The notes beneath the pieces were generated by a model. That model made no database searches. It saw nothing but the letters and a program-made list of their open reading frames with translations, and was not told the origin of the DNA. From contig DAUP01000103.1 of assembly GCA_002505185.1 (NCBI GenBank), forward strand, positions 293-10,171: 9,879 nucleotides of DNA, read 5' to 3'. Position 1 is the stretch's first letter. Every line of letters begins with the position of its first letter. Source of the DNA: Ferroplasmaceae archaeon UBA567 (GTDB lineage: Archaea > Thermoplasmatota > Thermoplasmata > Thermoplasmatales > Thermoplasmataceae). Below are positions 1 to 6,639 of the stretch, in pieces. Made by a program: the position numbers and the translations under genes.

Positions 1-181
1 TAGGGGAAATACTGCTTCGAACTACAAGCGGTTTAAATATTTATTCAACACAGCACCAATAGGAATATTATAGGCATTTGCTTCAATTATTTTAAGAAAG
101 CATATTGCGATTCCTCAATAATTTTGTGTATTCCAAAACAAAATTGAAATATAAAATAATGAGATTACCTGTAGATAATAT
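1..181. other. Intergenic region with AT-rich promoter-like elements
   Basis: I find no credible coding region here. Two AT-rich blocks stand out: a near-palindromic TTTAAATATTTA at 32-43 and TATAAAAT at 150-157. The second is well placed to drive the gene starting at 182. The first could serve either strand; read leftward it would place a transcription start close to position 10 and fire a gene lying off the left edge, but nothing in the window confirms such a gene. No tRNA could be folded from the TTCGAAC-like string near 16-22, because the flanking stem bases do not pair. Confidence 0.5.
150..157 (+). promoter_or_regulatory. Archaeal TATA box for the gene at 182
   Basis: TATAAAAT, preceded by a purine run (GAAA) that could act as a BRE, is centred about 28 bases before the ATG at 182. 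Archaeal TATA boxes usually sit about 26 bases before the transcription start, which predicts a start within a few bases of the ATG and hence a leaderless mRNA. The absence of any Shine-Dalgarno sequence before this ATG agrees with that. Confidence 0.5.
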
Positions 182-517
182 ATGGTTACCTGTGTCATGT
201 ATAACTTGAAAATGAGTGAAACGCACCCTGCCACAATATGCGTCCTGGCATCACGATTTGAGGATTCTTTCAAGGATTTAATAGAAGTCCTTACTTCACC
301 TCTCCCGGATGAGAGCCTTGAGGAATACATAGAGCAATATGCAAGGACCGATGAGATTATGCCCGAAGACAAAACAATAGGTTTTGCCATAATAAACAAG
401 GAAAAGAAAGTGGTGTCCCTTAACTTTAACGAAAAATACTTTGATGATAAAAAACTGAGAGAAACAATGCAAAAATATAAGGAGCTGGGTTTTAAGACCG
501 AGATTGAATACAGTTAA
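182..517 (+). CDS. Small acidic protein of unknown function
   Basis: This encodes 111 residues that I do not recognise. The protein is soluble, with no membrane segment or signal peptide. The middle (about residues 35-65) is rich in Asp and Glu, and the C-terminal third is lysine-rich and probably helical followed by a strand. The first ATG is preferred because a TATA box lies about 28 bases upstream and there is no Shine-Dalgarno site, as for a leaderless message; in-frame ATGs at 197 and 212 are alternatives. It is the only plus-strand gene supported here. It converges on the small gene at 514-759, and the two stop codons share the bases TTAA at 514-517. The reverse strand is also open over much of this stretch, but its translation is low-complexity and unconvincing. 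Nothing links this gene to complex I apart from position. Confidence 0.65.
   Translation: MVTCVMYNLKMSETHPATICVLASRFEDSFKDLIEVLTSPLPDESLEEYIEQYARTDEIMPEDKTIGFAIINKEKKVVSLNFNEKYFDDKKLRETMQKYKELGFKTEIEYS
449..454 (-). terminator. Possible oligo-T terminator for the complex I transcript
   Basis: Read on the minus strand there is a run of six T at 449-454 and another of five at 471-475, about 40-65 bases past the last stop codon of the leftward operon. Archaeal RNA polymerase often stops at such T-runs without a hairpin. Both lie inside the convergent gene at 182-517, so they may be only its lysine codons. Confidence 0.25.
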
Positions 518-759
518 TACATTGTCAAATTGTATCTTTTGTCTGCAGCTTCATAGGTTTCCCTGGAACTTATTTCCAGAAGTTTACTGATTTTTATCAT
601 ATGCTCTTCCGGGCTTTTGTCATAGATTTCCCGCCACAGTATGAGGCGCTTTTCTGTATCATCATATAGAACCGTTTCACCGCATTTCTGAATGCAATGT
701 ATGGCTTCAGCCGCCTGATCGGCATCTGTGATATTTTTAAAGCAATCCAGATAACTCAT
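514..759 (-). CDS. Small protein of unknown function, last gene of the complex I operon
   Basis: This encodes 81 residues that I do not recognise. It looks soluble and mostly helical, with three cysteines (6, 22, 26), too few and wrongly spaced for a ferredoxin-type cluster site. No membrane segment or targeting signal is visible. Its ATG overlaps the stop codon of the gene at 756-1094 by four bases (ATGA), and a GAGGTG sequence lies about nine bases upstream within that gene, so the pair is probably translationally coupled. It ends tail-to-tail with the plus-strand gene at 182-517. Being last in a tightly packed run behind nuoN makes co-expression with complex I likely. An accessory or assembly role is only a guess from position. 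Confidence 0.7.
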   Translation of the reverse strand: MSYLDCFKNITDADQAAEAIHCIQKCGETVLYDDTEKRLILWREIYDKSPEEHMIKISKLLEISSRETYEAADKRYNLTMY

Positions 760-1094
760 AGATCATTACACCTCTTGGCATCAAATTCAGGGTATTTTAT
801 ATTGTATCTGTTTATGGCATATTTTAAGGTGTCCACAAGGCTGAATATATATCCTTTGTAATTCCTGATATATGGAAATATATTGTATTTCTCATCTGAA
901 TATATTTTGTACAGATCTTCTGGTGTTATTTCTCCCTTCATTGCATTTAAAAGATACTGCATAAATTCTTCCCTCTCCTTTAAGCCCTTTTTTGCATATA
1001 ATTTCATGTTTTTCTCAAGTATACTGTATGCACCATTCACATCGCCATTGACCACGGATGCTTTAAATATCTCTATTACATCTTCAGTGTTCAT
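756..1094 (-). CDS. Tyrosine-rich helical protein of unknown function downstream of nuoN
   Basis: This encodes 112 residues that I do not recognise. It is predicted to be soluble and largely helical, with no transmembrane span. Tyrosine is unusually frequent (12 of 112 residues), most of it in the C-terminal half. It starts nine bases after the nuoN stop codon, with a strong AGGTGAT Shine-Dalgarno at 1098-1104 whose first base is the last base of the nuoN stop, so it is almost certainly part of the same transcript. Its own stop overlaps the next start as ATGA. Candidates are a complex I accessory subunit, an assembly factor or an unrelated passenger; the sequence does not decide between them. 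Confidence 0.75.
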   Translation of the reverse strand: MNTEDVIEIFKASVVNGDVNGAYSILEKNMKLYAKKGLKEREEFMQYLLNAMKGEITPEDLYKIYSDEKYNIFPYIRNYKGYIFSLVDTLKYAINRYNIKYPEFDAKRCNDL

Positions 1095-1097
1095 TTT

Positions 1098-1104
1098 ATC
1101 ACCT
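1098..1104 (-). promoter_or_regulatory. Shine-Dalgarno site linking nuoN to the downstream small gene
   Basis: AGGTGAT matches the archaeal anti-Shine-Dalgarno very well and sits three bases before the ATG at 1094. Its first A is the final base of the nuoN stop codon TAA (1104-1106). This fixes the start of the small gene and argues that it is translated from the nuo message. Confidence 0.7.
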
Positions 1105-2510
1105 TATATTAGGGCTATCCCCGCCAGATATGTGTAAAGAGCAAATGATACGCCGAGCCCCAGTGTTATCAACCCCATTATTATCACACTATACTTTATT
1201 CCTGGATCCATATTGAAATTATTCTCACCCTCTTTCCTGTATGTATATATGATTATCCTGAAATAGTAATACATGGATATAGCACTATTTATTATGGCTA
1301 TAACTGCAAGCCACCATAGATTACCTATTATCAGTGAGAAGAAGAGAAAGTATTTAGCTATGAATCCTCCAGTAAGAGGTACTCCAGCCAGTGAAAGGAG
1401 CATTATTGCAAAGAACAGTGCAGTCCATCTGGATGCCCTTGCCAATCCGGCAATATCATCTATCATTACCTTGTCCTTCTTTACAAGGCTCATAGCTATG
1501 AATGGCCCAGCTTTCATAAATATATAGGCTATTGCATAGAACATGGCTGATGCTATGGCAAACCTTACAAAGATCTCCTTAGAGACCAGCACTGCAGGAT
1601 AATATGAATAACCTATAAGTGCAAATACCAGTATCATGTATCCAGCCTGTGCAACGCTTGAATATGCCAGTATGCGCTTCAGGTTGTTCTCCATCAGTGC
1701 AGCCAGGTTTCCGTAGGTCATTGTGAGTATAGCAAGTATTGCGAAGAAGAAAAATACATAGTTATAGTCAGGTATAAATCCAAGAAACAGGAATTTCAGC
1801 AGTATCATATATGCTATAAGCTTACCGCCTGTAGATAGAAAGGCTGATACCGAATTTGGTGCTCCGTCATAGGCATCTATTGCCCACTGCTGCATGGGGA
1901 ATATTGCAATTTTGAATCCAAATCCTATTGTTATGAATACCAGGGAAAGCAGAAGTGCCCTGTTGAAGCTTATTATCCCAACAGCATTAAGATTGAAAGT
2001 TTTTGTTGAAAGATAAAAGAATGAAATGCCCATAATATTGAAAGATGTGCCCACAGTGCTTATCATAAAATATTTCAGTGACGCCTCAAGATTCCTCTTT
2101 GTCTTGTTAAATGCAGTAAGGATGTATGTGGCTATGCTAACCCCCTCGAATGAAACGAAGAGGACAATAAGGTTGTAGGTAAAAGCAGCTATGACCATTG
2201 ACAGGGCCATGAAGAGCAGTATAGCGTAATAGACATCGAATCTTTTCTTTATGTCATTCATTGACGGTATGATAACAACCATTATTGATACCAGGAATAT
2301 CAAGGCCCAGTATGTATCAAAGGATGAAATATTAAGGGATGCAATACTATAATTCTTTTGCTGAAAAAGAATTATAAAAAATGCTGCAATCAGAACAATG
2401 AAAGCGAATCCTCCAAGTATTTTTTTGTTGTCTGTTTTAATGCCTGCCGCAAGTGCTATAAATCCTGCCAGGCCCAATAATATCAGTGCGTAAAGATATT
2501 CATAATTCAT
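1104..2510 (-). CDS. nuoN: Complex I membrane subunit N (antiporter-like)
   Basis: NuoN is one of three antiporter-like proton-channel subunits of the complex I membrane arm, the one nearest the quinone module. The product is 468 residues, near the usual length, and consists almost wholly of hydrophobic helices (about 14). The key charged residues of the family are present: Glu122 in the TM5 motif (VSFEGVSIATY), Lys200 in FKIAIFPMQQWAIDAYDGAP, Lys230 in the following STGGKLIAY helix, and Lys386 in GGFIAKYFLF. The NLKRILAYSSVAQAGYM signature begins near residue 276. The ATG overlaps the nuoM stop as ATGA, with a GGGGGAT Shine-Dalgarno just upstream. Unlike its neighbour NuoM, it keeps the full Glu/Lys set expected of a working half-channel. 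The protein belongs in the cytoplasmic membrane. Confidence 0.96.
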   Translation of the reverse strand: MNYEYLYALILLGLAGFIALAAGIKTDNKKILGGFAFIVLIAAFFIILFQQKNYSIASLNISSFDTYWALIFLVSIMVVIIPSMNDIKKRFDVYYAILLFMALSMVIAAFTYNLIVLFVSFEGVSIATYILTAFNKTKRNLEASLKYFMISTVGTSFNIMGISFFYLSTKTFNLNAVGIISFNRALLLSLVFITIGFGFKIAIFPMQQWAIDAYDGAPNSVSAFLSTGGKLIAYMILLKFLFLGFIPDYNYVFFFFAILAILTMTYGNLAALMENNLKRILAYSSVAQAGYMILVFALIGYSYYPAVLVSKEIFVRFAIASAMFYAIAYIFMKAGPFIAMSLVKKDKVMIDDIAGLARASRWTALFFAIMLLSLAGVPLTGGFIAKYFLFFSLIIGNLWWLAVIAIINSAISMYYYFRIIIYTYRKEGENNFNMDPGIKYSVIIMGLITLGLGVSFALYTYLAGIALI

Positions 2511-4003
2511 ATTAATCCCCCCAGATGAGAAGCGTATGCTGTAAGCATTTTAAAGATCAATGTCGGGTATACACCAAGGAATATGGATGCAACCATCATG
2601 AAAAACAGTATAAGAAATTCCTGCTTATTCACATCCCTCAGCCTTCCAAGCCGTTCATTGAAATACCCGAATATTGTCCTCTGAGCAGCCCAGATAAGGA
2701 ATGCCGCTATAATTATAAGCCCCAACACGATAAATAACGTGTAGAGCCCTATGCTCTGATAAGCCGATATGGTAACAGCGAACTCACCTATAAACCCTGC
2801 CAGTGATGGCAATCCTAAGGAAGCCAGCATGCCAACAAGCAGGAAGGATGAAAGAATAGGAAGTTCCCTGTTAAGACCTCCCAGTTCATATATCTTGGAT
2901 GTTCCTGTCCTCTTGTAAATCAGGGAAAGAGATGCAAATATAAGGGCTGCAACAAATGCATGTGCAATTATCTGGTACATGCCCCCAGAGAGATCCAGGG
3001 TACGCACATAGCCAGTGGAGAGCAAAGCCGTTCCAAATGCAATTGTTATAAATGACATTTCAGCAGCACTTCCATATGCGGCCATCCTCTTCAGATCGGT
3101 CTGGAACAGTGCAGAGAATGCGAAGTATATTATGCTTATAATGCCCAGAAGTATTATAAAATACACGAGATATCTAGGGAAAAGGCCTGAGATAGGATAC
3201 AGTATACCAAGAAGCCCGTATCCACCCATGGCAACAAGACCTCCAGAAAGCATTATGGTTCCTGAATATGGAGCGTCAAAATATGCATCAGGCAACCATG
3301 CATGCAGTGGAAATGTGGGCAATTTGATAAGGAATGCCAGGAGAAATCCGAATATGATGAAATAAAATGCATATGGGGGAATGCCTATGATGAATGCAAC
3401 ATTCATTAAATCTGCTATCTGGAACGTAAACACATTTGTATTAAGGAAATAATAGGTCGAAAGTGTAAATATAGAAAGCAGGAGGAACAGCGAACCTATA
3501 TGTGTATATATGAAGAATTTCAATGAGCTCCTTTCCTTGTTCCCAGTACCGTATTTGCCTATGATGAAAAATACTGGTATGAGCACAGCCTCCCAGAATA
3601 TGTAAAAGAACAGGAAATTGCGCACCATAAATAAGCCGGCAAGGCCGAACCCGGCTGCCATGAAAAGCCCGTAAAAATAGGCTCCGTGTGAGTTACTTCC
3701 CATGAGCACAGCAAACATAGTGATTAACAATGATATTATTACAAGCAGATCAGAGAATCCCGTAAGGCCAATGGAAAAATTTATGTGCACTGTTATGCCA
3801 CTGGCGCTGTAGCTGGCAAGAAGCGCATTATAATATGAAATTACGCCACCAGTATAATTACTGAAATCCAGTATTGAGTATATTACAAAAAACACAGTAA
3901 GAATACCCAGTGACACAAGAGAAACCGATTTTGAATGTTTTCCACCAAAGAAACTTAATACAGTCAGCATGAAGAATATTATAAAAAAGTAAAGCAGTAT
4001 CAT
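2507..4003 (-). CDS. nuoM: Complex I membrane subunit M (antiporter-like)
   Basis: NuoM is the middle antiporter-like proton channel of the membrane arm; its 498 residues are the normal length, with about 14 membrane helices. Family landmarks are Glu138 in TM5 (FYIFWEAVLIPVFFIIG), Lys227 in IKLPTFPLHAWLPDA, QTDLKR at 301-306, His348 in the QIIAH helix, and Glu407 in TM12 (AGFIGEF). Two positions are odd. The TM8 lysine (E. coli Lys265, in GILLK...YGLL) is Ala258 here, and the histidine of the usual SVSHMG motif is Glu315. The ATG follows the nuoL stop with no gap (TAA then ATG), with GGGGGTGAT at 4008-4016 as Shine-Dalgarno. The subunit assignment is firm; whether this channel pumps a full proton is open given the missing lysine. 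Confidence 0.96.
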   Translation of the reverse strand: MILLYFFIIFFMLTVLSFFGGKHSKSVSLVSLGILTVFFVIYSILDFSNYTGGVISYYNALLASYSASGITVHINFSIGLTGFSDLLVIISLLITMFAVLMGSNSHGAYFYGLFMAAGFGLAGLFMVRNFLFFYIFWEAVLIPVFFIIGKYGTGNKERSSLKFFIYTHIGSLFLLLSIFTLSTYYFLNTNVFTFQIADLMNVAFIIGIPPYAFYFIIFGFLLAFLIKLPTFPLHAWLPDAYFDAPYSGTIMLSGGLVAMGGYGLLGILYPISGLFPRYLVYFIILLGIISIIYFAFSALFQTDLKRMAAYGSAAEMSFITIAFGTALLSTGYVRTLDLSGGMYQIIAHAFVAALIFASLSLIYKRTGTSKIYELGGLNRELPILSSFLLVGMLASLGLPSLAGFIGEFAVTISAYQSIGLYTLFIVLGLIIIAAFLIWAAQRTIFGYFNERLGRLRDVNKQEFLILFFMMVASIFLGVYPTLIFKMLTAYASHLGGLI

Positions 4004-5887
4004 TTATATCACCCCCATTATTTCTATTATGGCAAAGATGACTATCATGCCCACTATGAGGAAAGCCACATAGAATGGGATGTTTCCAGTCTCTATTTTC
4101 CTGAAATCAGTGCCTATATCTGATATGTCCTTGCCCATAGAATTAATTCTGTCATTGTATTTTCTTTCTCCTGCGCCTATCAGGTATGCAATTGGGAGTA
4201 TTATCCGTTCTGAAATGATTTCCGTATACAGCCTGTCGAAATAAAATTTATTCTTTATAATCTTATACAGCGGATTTTTGACTATATTCATGTGGCCCTT
4301 TATGTTGTATTTGTATATCCCATAGGCTATCAGAATTCCCAGGAGTGAGAAAGCCACTGGCAATACCCCTATTGCAAATGGAGGAGAGTATATATAAACA
4401 GAACCGTCAATAAACCTGTAGAAAGGTTTCTGGATGATTCCGAGTGTCAGTGAGAGGAAGGCCAGAACAATTAAGGGGGAAAGGTATATGAGCTTGGGGT
4501 CATGGGCTTTCTCGGCAAGTTGCGATCTTGGTTTTCCAAGAAACACCAGGAAGTACATCCTGAATGTATAGATTGCAGTAAGTATTTCTCCTAAGACGAG
4601 TAAAAGCCATGGTATTATATTGCCGGAATTGACAAAATACTCATAGGCACCTGATATTATCTGTCCCTTAGAGAAATATCCAGCCGTTGGAGGTATTGCA
4701 GCCAGTGTAAGTGCACCAATGAGCATCAGTATGGCTGTTGCCGGCATTTTCCTGAAGAGGCCACCCATATCCTTAATGTTCCTGAGTTCCATCAGTGTCA
4801 GCAATATTACTGCTGCCGCCATGAATAACAATGCCTTGAAGACTGCATGGACTACAAGGTGGTACATCCCGAATGCAACTCCGGAATAGCCTATCACGCC
4901 ACCAAGGCCAATTGCAGCCATCATATATCCGAGCTGGCTTATAGTTGAATATGCCAGAACCCTTTTTATGTCATTTACAACTATTCCAAGTATGCCTGCA
5001 TAGAATGCTGTAAATGCACCTATTATGACCACTGCATACAACGAATAGGAAGAGGCATAATAGAAAAGTGGGAACAGCCTTGCGACGAGATAGACTCCCG
5101 CTGTCACCATTGTAGCAGCATGGATTAATGCTGAAACGGTGGTAGGACCTTCCATGGAATCTGGAAGCCACACGTGAAGTGGGAACTGTGCAGATTTGGC
5201 AACTGCTCCTGCAAGGAAAAGAATAGTAGCAAGGGCAAGGACATTTGGTCCAATGGCTGAAGCTATATGCTGTGCATTGTTGATAAGGTAAGGTATGCTC
5301 AGGGGACTTATACCCGATGGTACCACATTGACTAGCCTGGTATAGAGTACACCCATGCCTATGATAAAAAGCAGGTCCCCAACACGTGTTACAATGAATG
5401 CCTTTTTGGCAGCAGCTGCTGCATTAGGCTTGAAAAACCAGAACCCTATGAGCAGGTAAGAACATAAACCAACTATTTCCCAGAAAAGGAAGAAAAGAAC
5501 AAGGTTTGATGAAACAACAAGCCCCAGCATGCCAGCTATGAAAAGGGATGTTTCAGAGAAATATATATTCTTTCTTGGATCATTTTTCATATAAAACATG
5601 GCAAACAGATTTATCATTAAGGACATGAATGCTACCATCATTGCCATAATAACTGTAAGATGGTCTATGTAAATTCCCAGGTCTATGTTATAAAACCATG
5701 TATAATGCGAGTAAATAAAATTATGGTTCTGAAGGTACAGGTAGGCTAATATAACCAGTACCAGTGAACCTAAAATCATGAGGCTACTGAAAACTCCAGA
5801 ATATTTTATTCTGTATCTGCCTATTATATATTCTAACGGGAATGCAAGCAGCGGAAGCAGAAATATCAGGAAGTATATGTTTACCAT
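4004..5887 (-). CDS. nuoL: Complex I membrane subunit L (distal antiporter-like, with lateral helix)
   Basis: NuoL is the distal proton channel of complex I. The product is 627 residues, typical of the family and longer than NuoM or NuoN because of a C-terminal extension. Conserved residues visible are Glu137 (FFLFWEIVGLCSYLLIGFW), Arg168 and Asp171 (VTRVGD), Lys231 and His256 (AKSAQFPLHVWLPDSMEGPT and following), the pair His343/His347 with Lys351 (MYHLVVHAVFKALLF), and Lys407 (GYFSKGQI). The polar stretch at about 540-600 matches the lateral amphipathic helix that ties the antiporter subunits together, and a last membrane helix spans about 603-624. Oddly, the residue after Lys407 is Gly408 where bacteria have Asp (E. 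coli Asp400). The ATG overlaps the nuoK stop by seven bases, behind a GGGGG-rich Shine-Dalgarno. Confidence 0.97.
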   Translation of the reverse strand: MVNIYFLIFLLPLLAFPLEYIIGRYRIKYSGVFSSLMILGSLVLVILAYLYLQNHNFIYSHYTWFYNIDLGIYIDHLTVIMAMMVAFMSLMINLFAMFYMKNDPRKNIYFSETSLFIAGMLGLVVSSNLVLFFLFWEIVGLCSYLLIGFWFFKPNAAAAAKKAFIVTRVGDLLFIIGMGVLYTRLVNVVPSGISPLSIPYLINNAQHIASAIGPNVLALATILFLAGAVAKSAQFPLHVWLPDSMEGPTTVSALIHAATMVTAGVYLVARLFPLFYYASSYSLYAVVIIGAFTAFYAGILGIVVNDIKRVLAYSTISQLGYMMAAIGLGGVIGYSGVAFGMYHLVVHAVFKALLFMAAAVILLTLMELRNIKDMGGLFRKMPATAILMLIGALTLAAIPPTAGYFSKGQIISGAYEYFVNSGNIIPWLLLVLGEILTAIYTFRMYFLVFLGKPRSQLAEKAHDPKLIYLSPLIVLAFLSLTLGIIQKPFYRFIDGSVYIYSPPFAIGVLPVAFSLLGILIAYGIYKYNIKGHMNIVKNPLYKIIKNKFYFDRLYTEIISERIILPIAYLIGAGERKYNDRINSMGKDISDIGTDFRKIETGNIPFYVAFLIVGMIVIFAIIEIMGVI

Positions 5888-6180
5888 TTTATATCCCCCA
5901 ACAATGAAATATTAATTTTACCGTATTTTTTAGAGATCAGTGTGAATATTGCTATTCCTACAGCGCTCTCAATAACACCTATTGCGATCACGAACAGAGA
6001 GAACACCACGACAGATGTGGAGTAATACAGTGAAGCAACTCCCACAACGTCCAGGAGGGCTGAATTTATTACAATTTCCAGTGATATGATAACCTTCATC
6101 CCAACCTTTGAAGTCATTACACCGTAAATGCCTATGGTAAACAGTATCATTGAAAGGAACAGTATATAAATTATATTCAT
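5881..6180 (-). CDS. nuoK: Complex I membrane subunit K
   Basis: NuoK is the small three-helix subunit homologous to mitochondrial ND4L and MrpC; at 99 residues it is exactly the usual size. It carries the two buried glutamates that form part of the E-channel/proton path, Glu35 in ISLEIVINSA and Glu71 in IGVIESAVGIAI, matching E. coli Glu36 and Glu72. The ATG overlaps the stop of the preceding nuoJ C-terminal gene as ATGA, with GGAGAT in the Shine-Dalgarno region; its own stop overlaps nuoL by seven bases. It works next to NuoJ and NuoN in the membrane arm. Assignment is secure from the two motifs and gene order. Confidence 0.96.
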   Translation of the reverse strand: MNIIYILFLSMILFTIGIYGVMTSKVGMKVIISLEIVINSALLDVVGVASLYYSTSVVVFSLFVIAIGVIESAVGIAIFTLISKKYGKINISLLGDIKW

Positions 6181-6398
6181 TTTTCATCATCTCCGACTAT
6201 GTACATTACCCCAATTATTGATGCCACCAGGAGAACTGAAAGCAGTTCAAAGGGCACAATATATGTGGAGAACAGCAATATGCCTATGCTGGAAAGATCC
6301 TGGGATTTCGGAATAAAACCTTTGTTGATGCTTAACAGATTGATTCCTATAACTATTATAAACGCTATTGCAGCAATTTTCTGTGCCCTATTCTTCAA
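6177..6398 (-). CDS. nuoJ: Complex I subunit J, C-terminal half (split gene)
   Basis: This encodes the C-terminal half of NuoJ as a separate 73-residue protein. It has two membrane helices, about 7-24 and 48-68, matching TM4 and TM5 of ordinary NuoJ; the motif YIVPFELLSVLLVASIIG is the usual end of the family (PFElaSvLLL). The start is TTG at 6398, chosen because a perfect AGGAGGT lies seven bases upstream, inside the end of the N-terminal gene. The two reading frames differ and overlap by 11 bases. The halves together (83 + 73 residues) make one normal-sized NuoJ. NuoJ is reported as two genes in some other archaeal complexes, so this is probably a genuine split rather than a sequencing frameshift, though the latter cannot be excluded by eye. 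Its stop overlaps nuoK as ATGA. Confidence 0.88.
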   Translation of the reverse strand: MKNRAQKIAAIAFIIVIGINLLSINKGFIPKSQDLSSIGILLFSTYIVPFELLSVLLVASIIGVMYIVGDDEK

Positions 6399-6639
6399 CG
6401 TCCTTACCTCCTGTCAACATTAATACAAAAACAATCAGTATTACTATGGATCCTGTATAAACAAGTAATTCTATGCTTCCTATGAAACTCAGCCCCAGGA
6501 AAATAAATATTGATGAGAACACAAGCATGAGCATGAACAGAAATATTGATGAATGTATAAGGTTCTTTGAGCTTATGGCGCTGAGTGCCATTATTATCGC
6601 TATGGCTGCCAGCATCAGGAAAATAATTGTGTAAATCAT
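6388..6639 (-). CDS. nuoJ: Complex I subunit J, N-terminal half (split gene)
   Basis: This encodes 83 residues forming the first three membrane helices of NuoJ (about 1-22, 27-50, 53-75). The third helix holds the family signature with Tyr61 and Gly63 in IGSIELLVYTGSIVILIVFV, equivalent to the E. coli Tyr59/Gly61 pair in the TM3 pi-bulge whose movement is thought to link quinone chemistry to pumping. The ATG overlaps the nuoI stop as ATGA; GGAGG repeats lie about ten bases upstream, a rather long spacing. Translation ends after the helix 3 loop, where a normal NuoJ would continue into TM4; the remainder is the separate overlapping gene at 6177-6398. Confidence 0.9.
   Translation of the reverse strand: MIYTIIFLMLAAIAIIMALSAISSKNLIHSSIFLFMLMLVFSSIFIFLGLSFIGSIELLVYTGSIVILIVFVLMLTGGKDVEE
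6406..6412 (-). promoter_or_regulatory. Internal Shine-Dalgarno for the second nuoJ gene
   Basis: AGGAGGT lies within the last codons of the first nuoJ gene and exactly seven bases before the TTG at 6398. No ATG or GTG is suitably placed, so this site decides the TTG start and supports independent initiation of the second half. Confidence 0.75.

Noticed and set aside
10..30. TTCGAAC string resembling a tRNA T-loop near the left edge
   Set aside because: The flanking five-base segments do not pair and no acceptor or anticodon stem can be built.
61..115. Possible hairpin or small RNA: AGGAAT (61-66) with ATTCCT (110-115) and an inner GCTT/AAGC pair
   Set aside because: The stems are only six and four base pairs with unequal, unpaired AT-rich spacers, which is expected by chance in such sequence.
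115..399. Minus-strand reading frame of 94 codons opposite the small plus-strand gene
   Set aside because: Its translation is Ser/Ile-rich with no recognisable pattern, it has no Shine-Dalgarno or promoter, and the opposite strand has better coding character with a well-placed TATA box.
442..458. TGATGA followed by CTGA, resembling C and D boxes of an archaeal guide RNA
   Set aside because: The boxes are only a few bases apart, leaving no guide segments, and they lie within a coding region.
3015..3365. Plus-strand reading frame of 116 codons antisense to nuoM
   Set aside because: It is opposite conserved NuoM helices, with no start signal and no family resemblance.
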